From Novosphingobium sp. 28-62-57 (GTDB lineage Bacteria > Pseudomonadota > Alphaproteobacteria > Sphingomonadales > Sphingomonadaceae), in NCBI GenBank assembly GCA_002256985.1, contig NCGO01000002.1, positions 310,001 through 374,000 of the forward strand: a stretch of 64,000 nucleotides of DNA. The letters are read 5' to 3'. How positions within the stretch are numbered: position 1 is the first letter of the stretch; the number at the start of each line of letters is the position of its first letter. Of this stretch, positions 45,806-53,575 are shown piece after piece. The notes below the pieces were generated by a model that did not search any database, was not told the origin of the DNA, and worked only from the letters and a program-made list of their open reading frames with translations. A program made the position numbers and the translations under genes.

Positions 45806-46243
45806 CTACACCAAATTCGCAGGCCCAAACGCATTGGGCAAGAGCACCGACAACCGCATTTCCACCACTTCGTCAGCCCCCACGCACAGCACCAGCGGAT
45901 CGGTGCCGCCCAGCGCGGCCAGCTCGTTCACCACCTGGCGGCAGCGCCCGCAGGGGCTGATCGCGGCATCCACCGCGCCGCCCATGCCGCCCATCACCGC
46001 CACGGCCAGCAATCCGCCGCGCCGCCCACCTTGTGATGCGCTGGCGCAGGCCACCGTCTCGGCACAGAGCGACAGGCCATAGCTGGCATTCTCGAAATTC
46101 GCGCCGGTCACGATCGCGCCATCATCAAACAGCAGCGCCGCGCCTACGTGAAAGCCGGAGTAGGGCGCATAGGCATTGCCCATCGCCGCCCGCGCTGCCG
46201 CAATCAACGCCGCACGGCTTTCGGAAATCACCACATCGCTCAT
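45806..46243 (-). CDS. cdd: Cytidine deaminase
   Basis: A 145-residue homotetrameric-type cytidine deaminase. Start ATG 46243 (AGGA 4-5 bases upstream). Zinc ligands are the CAE motif (GLSLCAETVA) and PCGRCRQ; AYAPYSGFHVGAALL is the N-terminal substrate region. It lies 13 bp after the GH25-like gene and is followed by dcd. Confidence 0.95.
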   Translation of the reverse strand: MSDVVISESRAALIAAARAAMGNAYAPYSGFHVGAALLFDDGAIVTGANFENASYGLSLCAETVACASASQGGRRGGLLAVAVMGGMGGAVDAAISPCGRCRQVVNELAALGGTDPLVLCVGADEVVEMRLSVLLPNAFGPANLV

Positions 46244-46256
46244 GCCATCCTGCCTC

Positions 46257-46997
46257 TCACGGCTGCACCACCACCCACCGCAGCGGCGTGTTTGCCGCAT
46301 TCAGCCGCAACTGGCTGTTTGCCGTCCACATCACCCAGGGCCGCCCGGCATAGGCGGGTTCGAAAAAGTCCTGCTCCACCCAGATATTGCGGTCAATCCG
46401 CGCGGCCAGATGGAACTGCTTTTCCAGCGCCGATGATACCATCAGGATCACCGGTTTTTCCGTGTGCTTTTCCACCTGATTGAGGAACGTGGTCAGTTCG
46501 CTCTGCATCTGCGCTTCGCCCGGAACATCGGGGCAGGTGCGCGATGAAATGTCGATGCGGATGGCTGGCGGCAGCAGGTCCTTGTCGCGCGGCACCAGCG
46601 TCACAAAGTTGGCCGCCTGCTTGTCTGCTGGCGCGCACAGATCGTAAACATGCACCGCGCCCACTTGCATGCCCCGGCTGCGCGCCGCCGCCACACCTTC
46701 GGCAAAGGCCATGTCGCGGGTATCGGTGCCTTCACTGGCGGTCAGATAGGCAAAATCGGCACCGCCCGCGCGCAGCAAGCGCCAATCCACCGCACCGTTG
46801 TCATCGCTCAACCACACGCCTTGGACTGCAAAGTCCTTGCGGTCGGGCAACCACGTGCGCGCTTTCCACCAACCAATCCCGCCCGCCACCATGGCCAGCA
46901 GCAGCACGGCGCCCAGCACGCGCCGCCGGGTGCTGCCTGCCCGCCGTTTCGGCGCGCGCGCAGCTTGGGGGCGGACCCTGTTTGATTGCTTGGCCAT
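46257..46997 (-). CDS. GH25-like (lysozyme fold) membrane-anchored protein, catalytic residues altered
   Basis: A 246-residue protein with a basic N-terminus and one transmembrane helix (residues 26-44), then a TIM-barrel domain like GH25 muramidases (NGAVDWRLLRAGGADFAYLTASEGTDTRD, then ARSRGMQVGAVHVYDLC). The usual first catalytic Asp (GxDVS) is replaced in GVWLSDD, and the DxE pair of the third strand reads RIDIS, so the Glu is missing. It may bind peptidoglycan without cutting it. Between UPF0262 and cdd in a probable operon. Confidence 0.72.
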   Translation of the reverse strand: MAKQSNRVRPQAARAPKRRAGSTRRRVLGAVLLLAMVAGGIGWWKARTWLPDRKDFAVQGVWLSDDNGAVDWRLLRAGGADFAYLTASEGTDTRDMAFAEGVAAARSRGMQVGAVHVYDLCAPADKQAANFVTLVPRDKDLLPPAIRIDISSRTCPDVPGEAQMQSELTTFLNQVEKHTEKPVILMVSSALEKQFHLAARIDRNIWVEQDFFEPAYAGRPWVMWTANSQLRLNAANTPLRWVVVQP

Positions 46998-47030
46998 GGA
47001 GAGAGAATCGCGCCCCGAGAATTCGAATGG

Positions 47031-47513
47031 TCAGCCCCTGATATGCAGCACGCAGATCAGGGTAAAGAGCCGCCGGGCGGTGGAGAAATCGGTCTCGATC
47101 TTGCCCTCCAGCCGCTCCAGCAGCGTATCGGCCGCATCGTTATGAATGCCGCGCCGCGCCATGTCGATCGTCTCGATTTCCATCGCGGTCGCCTTGCGGA
47201 TCGCCTGATAGTAACTGTCGCAGATCGCAAAATATTCGCGGATCGGCCGCCGAAACCGCCCAAGGCCCAGAATCACCGTTTCCAGCGGACTACCGCCATC
47301 GTCGGAAACCGCCAGCACCAGCCGCCCGTCATCCACCGAAAGCTTCAACCGGTATGGACCGGTATGCCCCGCCTCGAATGCGCGCAACGGCTTGAACGTG
47401 TTTTCCTCGATCAGATCGAAGATCGCAATGCGCCGCTCCTGCTCGATATCGGCGTTGCGCCAGATGATCGTCGCATCATCCAGCTCGATATGCGAAATGC
47501 GCGGGTCAGCCAT
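47031..47513 (-). CDS. UPF0262 family protein
   Basis: A 160-residue conserved alphaproteobacterial protein of unknown function, start ATG 47513 (MADPRISHIELDD). Conserved-looking stretches: AIFDLIEENTFKP, YRLKLSVDDGRLV, GRFRRPIREYFAICDSYYQAIR. First gene of a run of four (with the GH25-like gene, cdd and dcd). Confidence 0.9.
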   Translation of the reverse strand: MADPRISHIELDDATIIWRNADIEQERRIAIFDLIEENTFKPLRAFEAGHTGPYRLKLSVDDGRLVLAVSDDGGSPLETVILGLGRFRRPIREYFAICDSYYQAIRKATAMEIETIDMARRGIHNDAADTLLERLEGKIETDFSTARRLFTLICVLHIRG

Positions 47514-47639
47514 AGAGGGATACTGTGTTGCAGACGCGCGCGGGGCAGGCAAGGGGGTGCAGGCAAGACAAGCTGGTGTAACTCCAAATGTGGCCCATAC
47601 GCATCACGAACCACATGTTCCAGCGCAGGGCCTATAAGC

Positions 47640-47677
47640 CCCCTCCTCTTCAGAGGAGGGGGTTGGGGGTGGTGCGG
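47640..47677 (+). repeat. Family I repeat (CCCTCCTCTTCAGAGGAGGG)
   Basis: A perfect 20-bp palindrome CCCTCCTCTTCAGAGGAGGG followed by GGTTGGGGGTGGTG. The same 38 bp recur at 53243-53280. It lies between UPF0262 and dnaB. Confidence 0.9.
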
Positions 47678-47790
47678 ACGATAAGCTCCCCTCTCGTTGT
47701 GCGGTTGACACACAACCCCCCAGAACACTCCCCGCTATCCACAGCCTCCCCGCATTGCCGGATCGGACCGCATCGGGCACAACACTGCCC

Positions 47791-49305
47791 ATGTCCGCCA
47801 GCGAAGCCATCCTCACCCGCGAACCCACAGAGATTCGCGCGCTCCCCTCCAACGTTGAGGCCGAGGCCGCCTTCTTGGGCGCAGTCCTGATCGACAACCG
47901 CATCCTCGAAGAACTGCAGACCCCGCTCAAGCCCGAACACTTCTTCGCCGCCGTCCATGCCCGCGTGTTTGAACGCATTCACACACTGGTGGATCGCAAG
48001 GCCGTCGTGACTCCGGTCACGCTCAAGCCCTATTTCGAATCGGACGAGGGCCTGAAGGAACTGGGCGGCGTCGCCTATCTCGCCCGCCTCACGTCAGACG
48101 GGCAGGGCCTGCTCAACCCACGCGAGCTGGCCGAACAGATCTATGACCTCGCCCTGCTGCGCGAACTGATCACCGTTGGCCGCAACCTGGTCGAAGGCGC
48201 GCTCGATACCAGCGAGGCGGTTGCGCCCTTGGAGCAGGTCGAGAAAGCCGAAGCCGCGCTCTACGCCGTGTCCGAAGGCGCGCAGACCGGCAGCGAAGCG
48301 CAAAGCTTCGCCACCGCCACCCGCGCCTCGCTTGAAATGATCGAAAAGGCGCTGCTTTCAGGCGGCCACATCTCGGGGAAAACCACCGGCCTCACCTCGG
48401 TCAACGAGAAGATCGGGGGCCTCCACGATTCGGACCTCATCATCCTCGCCGGCCGCCCCGGCATGGGCAAAACCTCGCTCGTCACCAACATCGCCTTCAA
48501 CGCGGCCGATCGTCTGCGCCGTGACATGGCCGATGGCATCGCGCTCAAGGATTCGGTCGGTGCCGCCGTTGCCTTCTTCAGCCTTGAAATGAGCGCGGAC
48601 CAGCTCGCCACGCGTATCCTTGCCGAACAATCGGGCATCAGCTCCGAATCGCTGCGCATGGGCCGCATCAGCCGCGAGGATTTCCAGCAGCTCTCCTTCG
48701 CCAGCCAGCGCCTCGCCGAACTGCCGCTCTATATCGACGATACGCCCGCACTCACCATCGGCTCCCTTCGCGCCCGCGCCCGCCGCCTGAAGCGCCGCCA
48801 CGACATCGGCCTGATCGTGGTCGATTACCTCCAGTTGCTGCAGGGCTCAGGCCGTGCCAGCGACAACCGCGTCAACGAAATCTCCGAAATCTCCCGCGGC
48901 CTCAAGACCTTGGCCAAGGAACTCTCGGTCCCCGTGATCGCCCTCTCGCAGCTCTCCCGCGCGGTCGAACAGCGCGATGACAAGCGCCCGATGCTCTCGG
49001 ACTTGCGCGAATCCGGCTCGATCGAGCAGGACGCCGACATGGTCTGGTTCGTGTTCCGCGAAGACTACTACGTCGCCGCCAAGGAACCCAAAGTCCCCCA
49101 AGGCTCCGACGACGCCAAGACACAGGAAGCCCACGCCGCCTGGCAGGCCGAAATGGAGCGCGTCTTCGGCCTTGCCGAACTGATCGTGGCCAAACAGCGC
49201 CACGGCTCCACCGGCAAGGTGCGCCTCCGCTTCGAAGCCCGCATCACCCGCTTCAGCGATCTGGCATCGGACGATCTGCGCGCGGCCTATGGCAACGACG
49301 AGTAG
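47791..49305 (+). CDS. dnaB: Replicative DNA helicase
   Basis: A 504-residue hexameric fork helicase. N-terminal DnaB domain (SNVEAEAAFLGAVLIDNRI from about residue 25), a linker, then a RecA-like motor with Walker A GRPGMGKTSL and FFSLEMSADQL, Walker B LIVVDYLQLLQG, and RESGSIEQDAD. The start is ATG 47791; the frame opens earlier at a TTG (47755) without support. No intein. Followed 74 bp later by rpoZ. Confidence 0.98.
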   Translation: MSASEAILTREPTEIRALPSNVEAEAAFLGAVLIDNRILEELQTPLKPEHFFAAVHARVFERIHTLVDRKAVVTPVTLKPYFESDEGLKELGGVAYLARLTSDGQGLLNPRELAEQIYDLALLRELITVGRNLVEGALDTSEAVAPLEQVEKAEAALYAVSEGAQTGSEAQSFATATRASLEMIEKALLSGGHISGKTTGLTSVNEKIGGLHDSDLIILAGRPGMGKTSLVTNIAFNAADRLRRDMADGIALKDSVGAAVAFFSLEMSADQLATRILAEQSGISSESLRMGRISREDFQQLSFASQRLAELPLYIDDTPALTIGSLRARARRLKRRHDIGLIVVDYLQLLQGSGRASDNRVNEISEISRGLKTLAKELSVPVIALSQLSRAVEQRDDKRPMLSDLRESGSIEQDADMVWFVFREDYYVAAKEPKVPQGSDDAKTQEAHAAWQAEMERVFGLAELIVAKQRHGSTGKVRLRFEARITRFSDLASDDLRAAYGNDE

Positions 49306-49379
49306 GAAAACTTGACTTTTCCACACCCCCGGCCTAGCTGCAGCCCTTTCCACACCCTTTTGCATATCGGAGTGCCCGG

Positions 49380-49724
49380 ATGGCGCGCGTAACCGTCGAA
49401 GATTGCGTCGACAAGATCCCCAACCGTTTCGATCTGGTCCTGATCGCCGCCGAACGCGCCCGCGCGATTTCGGGCGGGGCAGAACTCACCGTCGATCGCG
49501 ATCGCGACAAAAATCCCGTCGTCGCCCTGCGCGAAATCGCCGAAGAGACTGTGCGCCCCACCGTGCTCAAGGAAAACCTGATCCAGTCGCTGCAGCGCGT
49601 CCTGCCGGATGACGATGATGAAGTCGATGAAATCGGCTCGCTCTCGCAATCGGCCGAAGCGCTGCGCATCACCGCTGCGGCCCCGGTGCGCAACACCTCG
49701 CTAGGCGCCGATTACGACGGTTGA
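49380..49724 (+). CDS. rpoZ: RNA polymerase omega subunit
   Basis: A 114-residue omega subunit that helps assemble beta' and supports ppGpp response. [20 protein letters not shown] and the [18 protein letters not shown] region are typical. A strong hairpin follows 27 bp after the stop. Confidence 0.96.
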   Translation: MARVTVEDCVDKIPNRFDLVLIAAERARAISGGAELTVDRDRDKNPVVALREIAEETVRPTVLKENLIQSLQRVLPDDDDEVDEIGSLSQSAEALRITAAAPVRNTSLGADYDG

Positions 49725-49750
49725 TTTCTAAAAGAAATCAAAGCCTTACG

Positions 49751-49782
49751 AAAAAGCCCCGGCGTCAAACCCGGGGCTTTTT
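49751..49782. terminator. Bidirectional intrinsic terminator after rpoZ
   Basis: A 12-bp stem AAAAAGCCCCGG/CCGGGGCTTTTT with an 8-base loop serves rpoZ and the convergent NTF2-like gene, whose stop codon is at its edge. Confidence 0.93.
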
Positions 49783-50165
49783 CACGTATTCTCCAGCCGC
49801 ACCGCCATCTGTTCCCACACTTTGTTCATGGCTTTCAGCGGCCGCACCATCACCTTGAAGTCCACGATCCGCCCTTCCAGATCAAAGCGGATCAGGTCGA
49901 TGCCGTTGACCTGCACCCCATCCATCACGCATTCAAACTCCAGACACGCCTCGGGCCCGTCCACCAGCTCGCGCACATAGCGGAACGTGCCGTTGCCAAA
50001 GACCTGCCCCGCCGCCGTCAGGTACATCAGCACCTTCTCGCGCCCCTCTTGCGGGGTGTGCACCACCGGCGAATGAAACACCGCGTCATCGGCGACCAGT
50101 TCATCGAGCAGCGCTGAATCGCCGCTGATCATATACCGGTGCCACGCTGCCAGCCCAAGTTTCAT
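49782..50165 (-). CDS. NTF2-like / SnoaL-type protein
   Basis: A 127-residue cone-fold protein, start ATG 50165 (GGGAGAA upstream). Typical elements: WHRYMISGDSALLDELVADDAVFHSPV and the paired strands FECVMDGVQVNGIDLIRFDLEGRIVDFKVMVRPL. The fold serves small-molecule isomerases and hydrolases; the substrate is not readable. It follows the dienelactone-hydrolase gene on the same strand. Confidence 0.85.
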   Translation of the reverse strand: MKLGLAAWHRYMISGDSALLDELVADDAVFHSPVVHTPQEGREKVLMYLTAAGQVFGNGTFRYVRELVDGPEACLEFECVMDGVQVNGIDLIRFDLEGRIVDFKVMVRPLKAMNKVWEQMAVRLENT

Positions 50166-50245
50166 CGCCGTTCTCCCAATAGCCCGCATCCGTATAGGGC
50201 AGGGGAGCCGCACCGCCATTGATCCGGCGCAACTCCCGCCAGCAA

Positions 50246-50944
50246 TCACCCCAGATGTTGGGCAAAAAAGTCCCGCGTCCGCCGGTCCGCCAGATTGGCC
50301 CCGTCTTCATCGCGCCGGTCACCCATCTCGGCGGCAAAACCGTGGTCCAGCCCTTCGTAATCGAACAGCGTGACCTTGGGGTGCGGGTCCAGCCCGTCAT
50401 GTATCGCCTTCTGCGCTTCCGGCCCCACAAAGTGGTCGGCGGTCGGTATGTGCAGCATCAGCGGATTGGCGATGGCGTGCGATTCGCCCAGCATCTGGTC
50501 GATCATCACCCCGTAATAGCCCACTGACGCATCAATATCGGTCCGCGTCGCCGCCATATAGGCCATGCGCCCGCCCAGACAGAAGCCCACCAGCCCCACC
50601 TTGGCGATCCCTTCAACCCCGCGCAAATGGCGAATCGCCGCCTCGATATCCTGCACGCCCTTGTCGGCATCGTATTGCCCGAAATAGCCGAATGCCTCCT
50701 GCAACTGCTCGGGCACATCGGGATCCAGCTCTACGCCCGGCGCAAAGCGCCAGAAAATGTCCGGTGCCAGCGCCATATAGCCAAGATCGGCCCAGGCCTT
50801 GCACTTGTGCCGTATGCCAGCGTTCACCCCGAATATCTCGGGCACCACAATGATCGCCGCGCGGATCGGCCCGTCCGGCGTGGCCAAAAAGCCCGGAATC
50901 TCGCCTTCGCCATCCAGCGCTGCAAACGTGATATGCTCACCCAT
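50246..50944 (-). CDS. Dienelactone hydrolase family protein
   Basis: A 232-residue alpha/beta hydrolase. The nucleophile elbow is GFCLGG (Cys) in LVGFCLGGRMAYMA, with HIPTADHFVG and GLDHGF supplying Asp and His. EIFGVNAGIRHKCKAWADLGY is the usual N-terminal stretch. It cleaves dienelactone-like esters or has a related role; there is no aromatic catabolic cluster nearby. Confidence 0.9.
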   Translation of the reverse strand: MGEHITFAALDGEGEIPGFLATPDGPIRAAIIVVPEIFGVNAGIRHKCKAWADLGYMALAPDIFWRFAPGVELDPDVPEQLQEAFGYFGQYDADKGVQDIEAAIRHLRGVEGIAKVGLVGFCLGGRMAYMAATRTDIDASVGYYGVMIDQMLGESHAIANPLMLHIPTADHFVGPEAQKAIHDGLDPHPKVTLFDYEGLDHGFAAEMGDRRDEDGANLADRRTRDFFAQHLG

Positions 50945-51056
50945 GGTTGTTCATCCTGCAATTCTAACGGTTTGGTCGATCACCATGTTGGCCCCGCCCA
51001 TGGACTTTGCCAAGCACGCATGACAGTCTTGGGCATTGCCGCGGGAAGGAATGCGA

Positions 51057-51320
51057 ATGAAAGTCACCATGGAAGTCGATTGCACCCCCGAAGAGGCCCG
51101 CCGCTTCCTCGGCCTGCCCGATGTGTCAAAGGCGAACGACGTCTATGTCGAATCGGTGGCCAAGGCGATGCAAGGCGCAGGCAGCCTCGACCAGCTGCAA
51201 AGCTTCGCCAAACAGATCGCCCCGATGGGCGAGATCGGCCTGAAACTGTTCCAGAACTTCATGGAACAAAGCACCATGGGCGCTATGAGTGGTTCGAGCT
51301 CGAAGAAGCCCAAGGAATAA
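51057..51320 (+). CDS. DUF6489-like small protein
   Basis: An 87-residue soluble protein, start ATG 51057 with AAGGA six bases upstream (ATG 51051 is too close). MKVTMEVDCTPEEARRFLGL and SLDQLQSFAKQIAPMGEIGLKLFQNFMEQ match, by memory, a small sphingomonad family of unknown function. The tail is Ser/Lys-rich. Confidence 0.75.
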   Translation: MKVTMEVDCTPEEARRFLGLPDVSKANDVYVESVAKAMQGAGSLDQLQSFAKQIAPMGEIGLKLFQNFMEQSTMGAMSGSSSKKPKE

Positions 51321-51642
51321 GTTTTTCGCGCGGAGACGCGGAATCGCGGAGAAGGAAAGCGCTTCGTTCGTAAAGCGGTTGTGTGCGCCCCAGGCCTTCA
51401 ATACGCCGTCGAAACTTCGCCAAAGCAAATTGTGGTTAAACTGACCACGCGGCATCTTCGTGCCGTAGCATCCTCCTTCCCTTCCTTCTCCGCGTCTCCG
51501 CGTCTCCGCGTCTCCGCGTCTCCGCGTCTCCGCGCGATCATTCCTACCACCTTCTTCTCAACCCCTCAGCGCGAACTCCCAAAATCCTCACTTGATCTCT
51601 GCGCTCTTTGCGTTCTCTGCGCGAACCCCATAAACCCGCCAG
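51321..51642. repeat. 322-bp gap with family H and a CGCGTCTC tandem repeat
   Basis: No gene seen. A GCGCGGAGACGCGG..GCGGAG unit at about 51329-51352, an 8-bp tandem CGCGTCTC repeated about five times at 51490-51533, and a CTCTGCGCTCTTTGCGTTCT unit at about 51597-51618. The family H elements are inverted relative to each other across the gap. Confidence 0.8.
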
Positions 51643-52986
51643 ATGTCCCAAGACACCATCTTCGCCCTGTCCTCCGGCCCGCCGCCCGCAGGCATTGCCG
51701 TCATCCGCATCAGCGGCCCGCAAGCTGGCCCTGCGCTCACCGCCCTTGTCGGAAAACTCCCCACGCCCCGCCGCGCCACACTCGCCACGCTTGCGCATCC
51801 GCAAGACGGAGCGCACCTCGATCGCACCATGATCCTGTGGCTACCCGGCCCCGGCACCGCCACCGGAGAAGACAGCGCCGAACTTCACCTCCACGGCGGC
51901 CGCGCCGTCGTTGCTGCGGTCGAAGCTGCCCTTGCCACGCTGCCCGACCTGCGCCGCGCCCAAGCCGGAGAATTCACCCGCCGCGCCTTCGCCCATGGCC
52001 GGATCGATCTGGCCGAAGCCGAAGGCCTTGCCGATCTGCTCTCCGCCGAAACCGAACTCCAACGCCGCGCCGCCCTTGCCATGGCCGAGGGCACATTTTC
52101 ACGTGAAGTCGAAAACTGGCGCGCCACGCTGCTCCAACTCTCCGCCCGCCTCGAAGCCGCGCTCGATTTCTCGGATGAAGACGATGTCGGGGCAGGGGAA
52201 GACGCACTGCCTTCGGGCTTCATCGCCGATTGCACCAAACTTGCCCAAAACCTCGAAGCATGGCTCACCCGTCCGCGCGCCGAACCGCTGAAAGAAGGCT
52301 TCCGCGTCGTTCTGGCAGGCCCACCCAACGCCGGAAAGTCCACACTGTTCAACGCGCTGGTCGAACAGGAAGCCGCGATCACCGCCGCCGAACCCGGCAC
52401 CACCCGCGATGTCCTGACTCACGCCTGCGCACTGGACGGAATACCCTTCGTCTTCGTCGACACCGCTGGTCTGCGCGATGAAGGCGCAGGCGAAATCGAA
52501 CGCATCGGCATAGCCCGCGCCAAAGTCGCCGCGCAAAAGGCAGACCTGATCCTGTGGCTAGGCCCAGAAGGTGAAGGACCAGAAGGAGAGGGCCCCGATC
52601 TCTCTTCGTCATTCCCGCGAAGGCGGGAATCCAGCCTCTGGGAAGTCTCCGCCCGCGCCGACGATCCCACCGCCCCGCGCAAAAGCCCCACCGCCATCCA
52701 CCTCTCCGCCCGCACCGGCGAAGGCATGAATGACTTGCGCCAAGCCCTCATCACCCACGCCCGCCAATCCCTCCCCGCCCCGGGCGAAGCCGCCCTCAAC
52801 CAACGCCAGCACACGCTGCTCAGCGATGTGGCGCAAAGCCTCCACCACGCCACCACCGAACCCGACCCCTTGCTCGCCGCCGAAAACCTCCGCCTCGCCC
52901 GCCGCAGCCTCGATTCCCTGATCGGCCGCACCAGCACCGAAGACATGCTAGACACCCTCTTCGGCAAATTCTGCATCGGCAAGTAG
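51643..52986 (+). CDS. mnmE: tRNA modification GTPase MnmE, with an in-frame palindromic repeat
   Basis: A 447-residue GTPase that with MnmG makes 5-carboxymethylaminomethyluridine at the tRNA wobble position. N-terminal folate-binding domain (FALSSGPPPAGIAVIRISG), helical domain, inserted G domain with G1 GPPNAGKSTL (about residue 226), G2 PGTTRD, G3 DTAGL, and the C-terminal CxGK (FCIGK). A family A repeat is embedded at 52607-52634 and translates SSSFPRRRESS (about residues 322-331) after an acidic GPEGEGPEGEGP run. Right after it, where G4 NKxD should be, the sequence reads SARAD. Confidence 0.96.
   Translation: MSQDTIFALSSGPPPAGIAVIRISGPQAGPALTALVGKLPTPRRATLATLAHPQDGAHLDRTMILWLPGPGTATGEDSAELHLHGGRAVVAAVEAALATLPDLRRAQAGEFTRRAFAHGRIDLAEAEGLADLLSAETELQRRAALAMAEGTFSREVENWRATLLQLSARLEAALDFSDEDDVGAGEDALPSGFIADCTKLAQNLEAWLTRPRAEPLKEGFRVVLAGPPNAGKSTLFNALVEQEAAITAAEPGTTRDVLTHACALDGIPFVFVDTAGLRDEGAGEIERIGIARAKVAAQKADLILWLGPEGEGPEGEGPDLSSSFPRRRESSLWEVSARADDPTAPRKSPTAIHLSARTGEGMNDLRQALITHARQSLPAPGEAALNQRQHTLLSDVAQSLHHATTEPDPLLAAENLRLARRSLDSLIGRTSTEDMLDTLFGKFCIGK
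52607..52634 (+). repeat. Family A palindromic repeat inside mnmE
   Basis: The 28-bp unit CGTCATTCCCGC..GCGGGAATCCAG lies in frame in the G domain of mnmE, differing from the intergenic copies by one base in the loop (CGAAG for CGCAG). Confidence 0.95.
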
Positions 52987-53049
52987 TTCCTCCCCGGCAC
53001 GGGGAGGGGGACCACCGAAGGTGGTGGAGGGGCACGTGCCGCATCTAAT

Positions 53050-53065
53050 TGTTCCATGTGAAACA
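53050..53065. promoter_or_regulatory. parS-like site
   Basis: TGTTCCATGTGAAACA matches the parS consensus TGTTTCACGTGAAACA at 14 of 16 positions. Confidence 0.65.
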
Positions 53066-53294
53066 CACTACTCGCGCATCTTTTCCGTGAAGGCGGCCAT
53101 CCACCGCAGACAGCTTCATTGAAACAGCCTCAGGCACCCAATCCCGTTCGTGTCGAGCGAAGTCGAGACACATGTCGCTGTGTCTCGACTTCGCTCGACA
53201 CGAACGGAGACATGCTCAAAGTCAAACCCCGTAGAATTAAGGAGCCCCCTCCTCTTCAGAGGAGGGGGTTGGGGGTGGTGGAGCCCAAAACAAC

Positions 53295-53310
53295 CGTTCC
53301 ACGTGAAACA
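53295..53310. promoter_or_regulatory. parS-like site
   Basis: CGTTCCACGTGAAACA matches the parS consensus at 14 of 16 positions. Confidence 0.65.
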
Positions 53311-53575
53311 CCTCGGTAAAGCAGAAGGGATTTCGCGCAGAGGCGCAGAGGCGCAGAGGCGCAGAGAAGGGAGCTTCCCAGACGGCCCTATTCGGCTCAA
53401 TCATCTGCCGAAGGCCCTCTCATCTGAAATGCCTGAAACACCCTAGCACCGAATTGAAGCCTCTGCGCCTCTGCGCGAAATTCCCCTCCCTGCGTTACGG
53501 AGGACGGCGCACGCGCAACCTGACACCCGATCCAAATCTTTGACGCGAATCTCCAACTCGCGTATCGCCCTCAAC

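Larger units (their letters stand above)
52987..53575. other. 589-bp gene-free gap rich in repeats, with two parS-like sites
   Basis: No gene seen. In order: family F unit 52988-53035; parS-like 53050-53065; two opposed family E units (53144-53172, 53178-53209); family I unit 53243-53280; parS-like 53295-53310; family H tandem (AGGCGCAG repeated) 53337-53366 and its inverted relative at about 53460-53480. It separates mnmE from mnmG. Confidence 0.8.

Noticed and set aside
51490-51533. CRISPR-like repeat array
   Set aside because: The units are 8 bp and contiguous, without spacers, and no cas genes are present.
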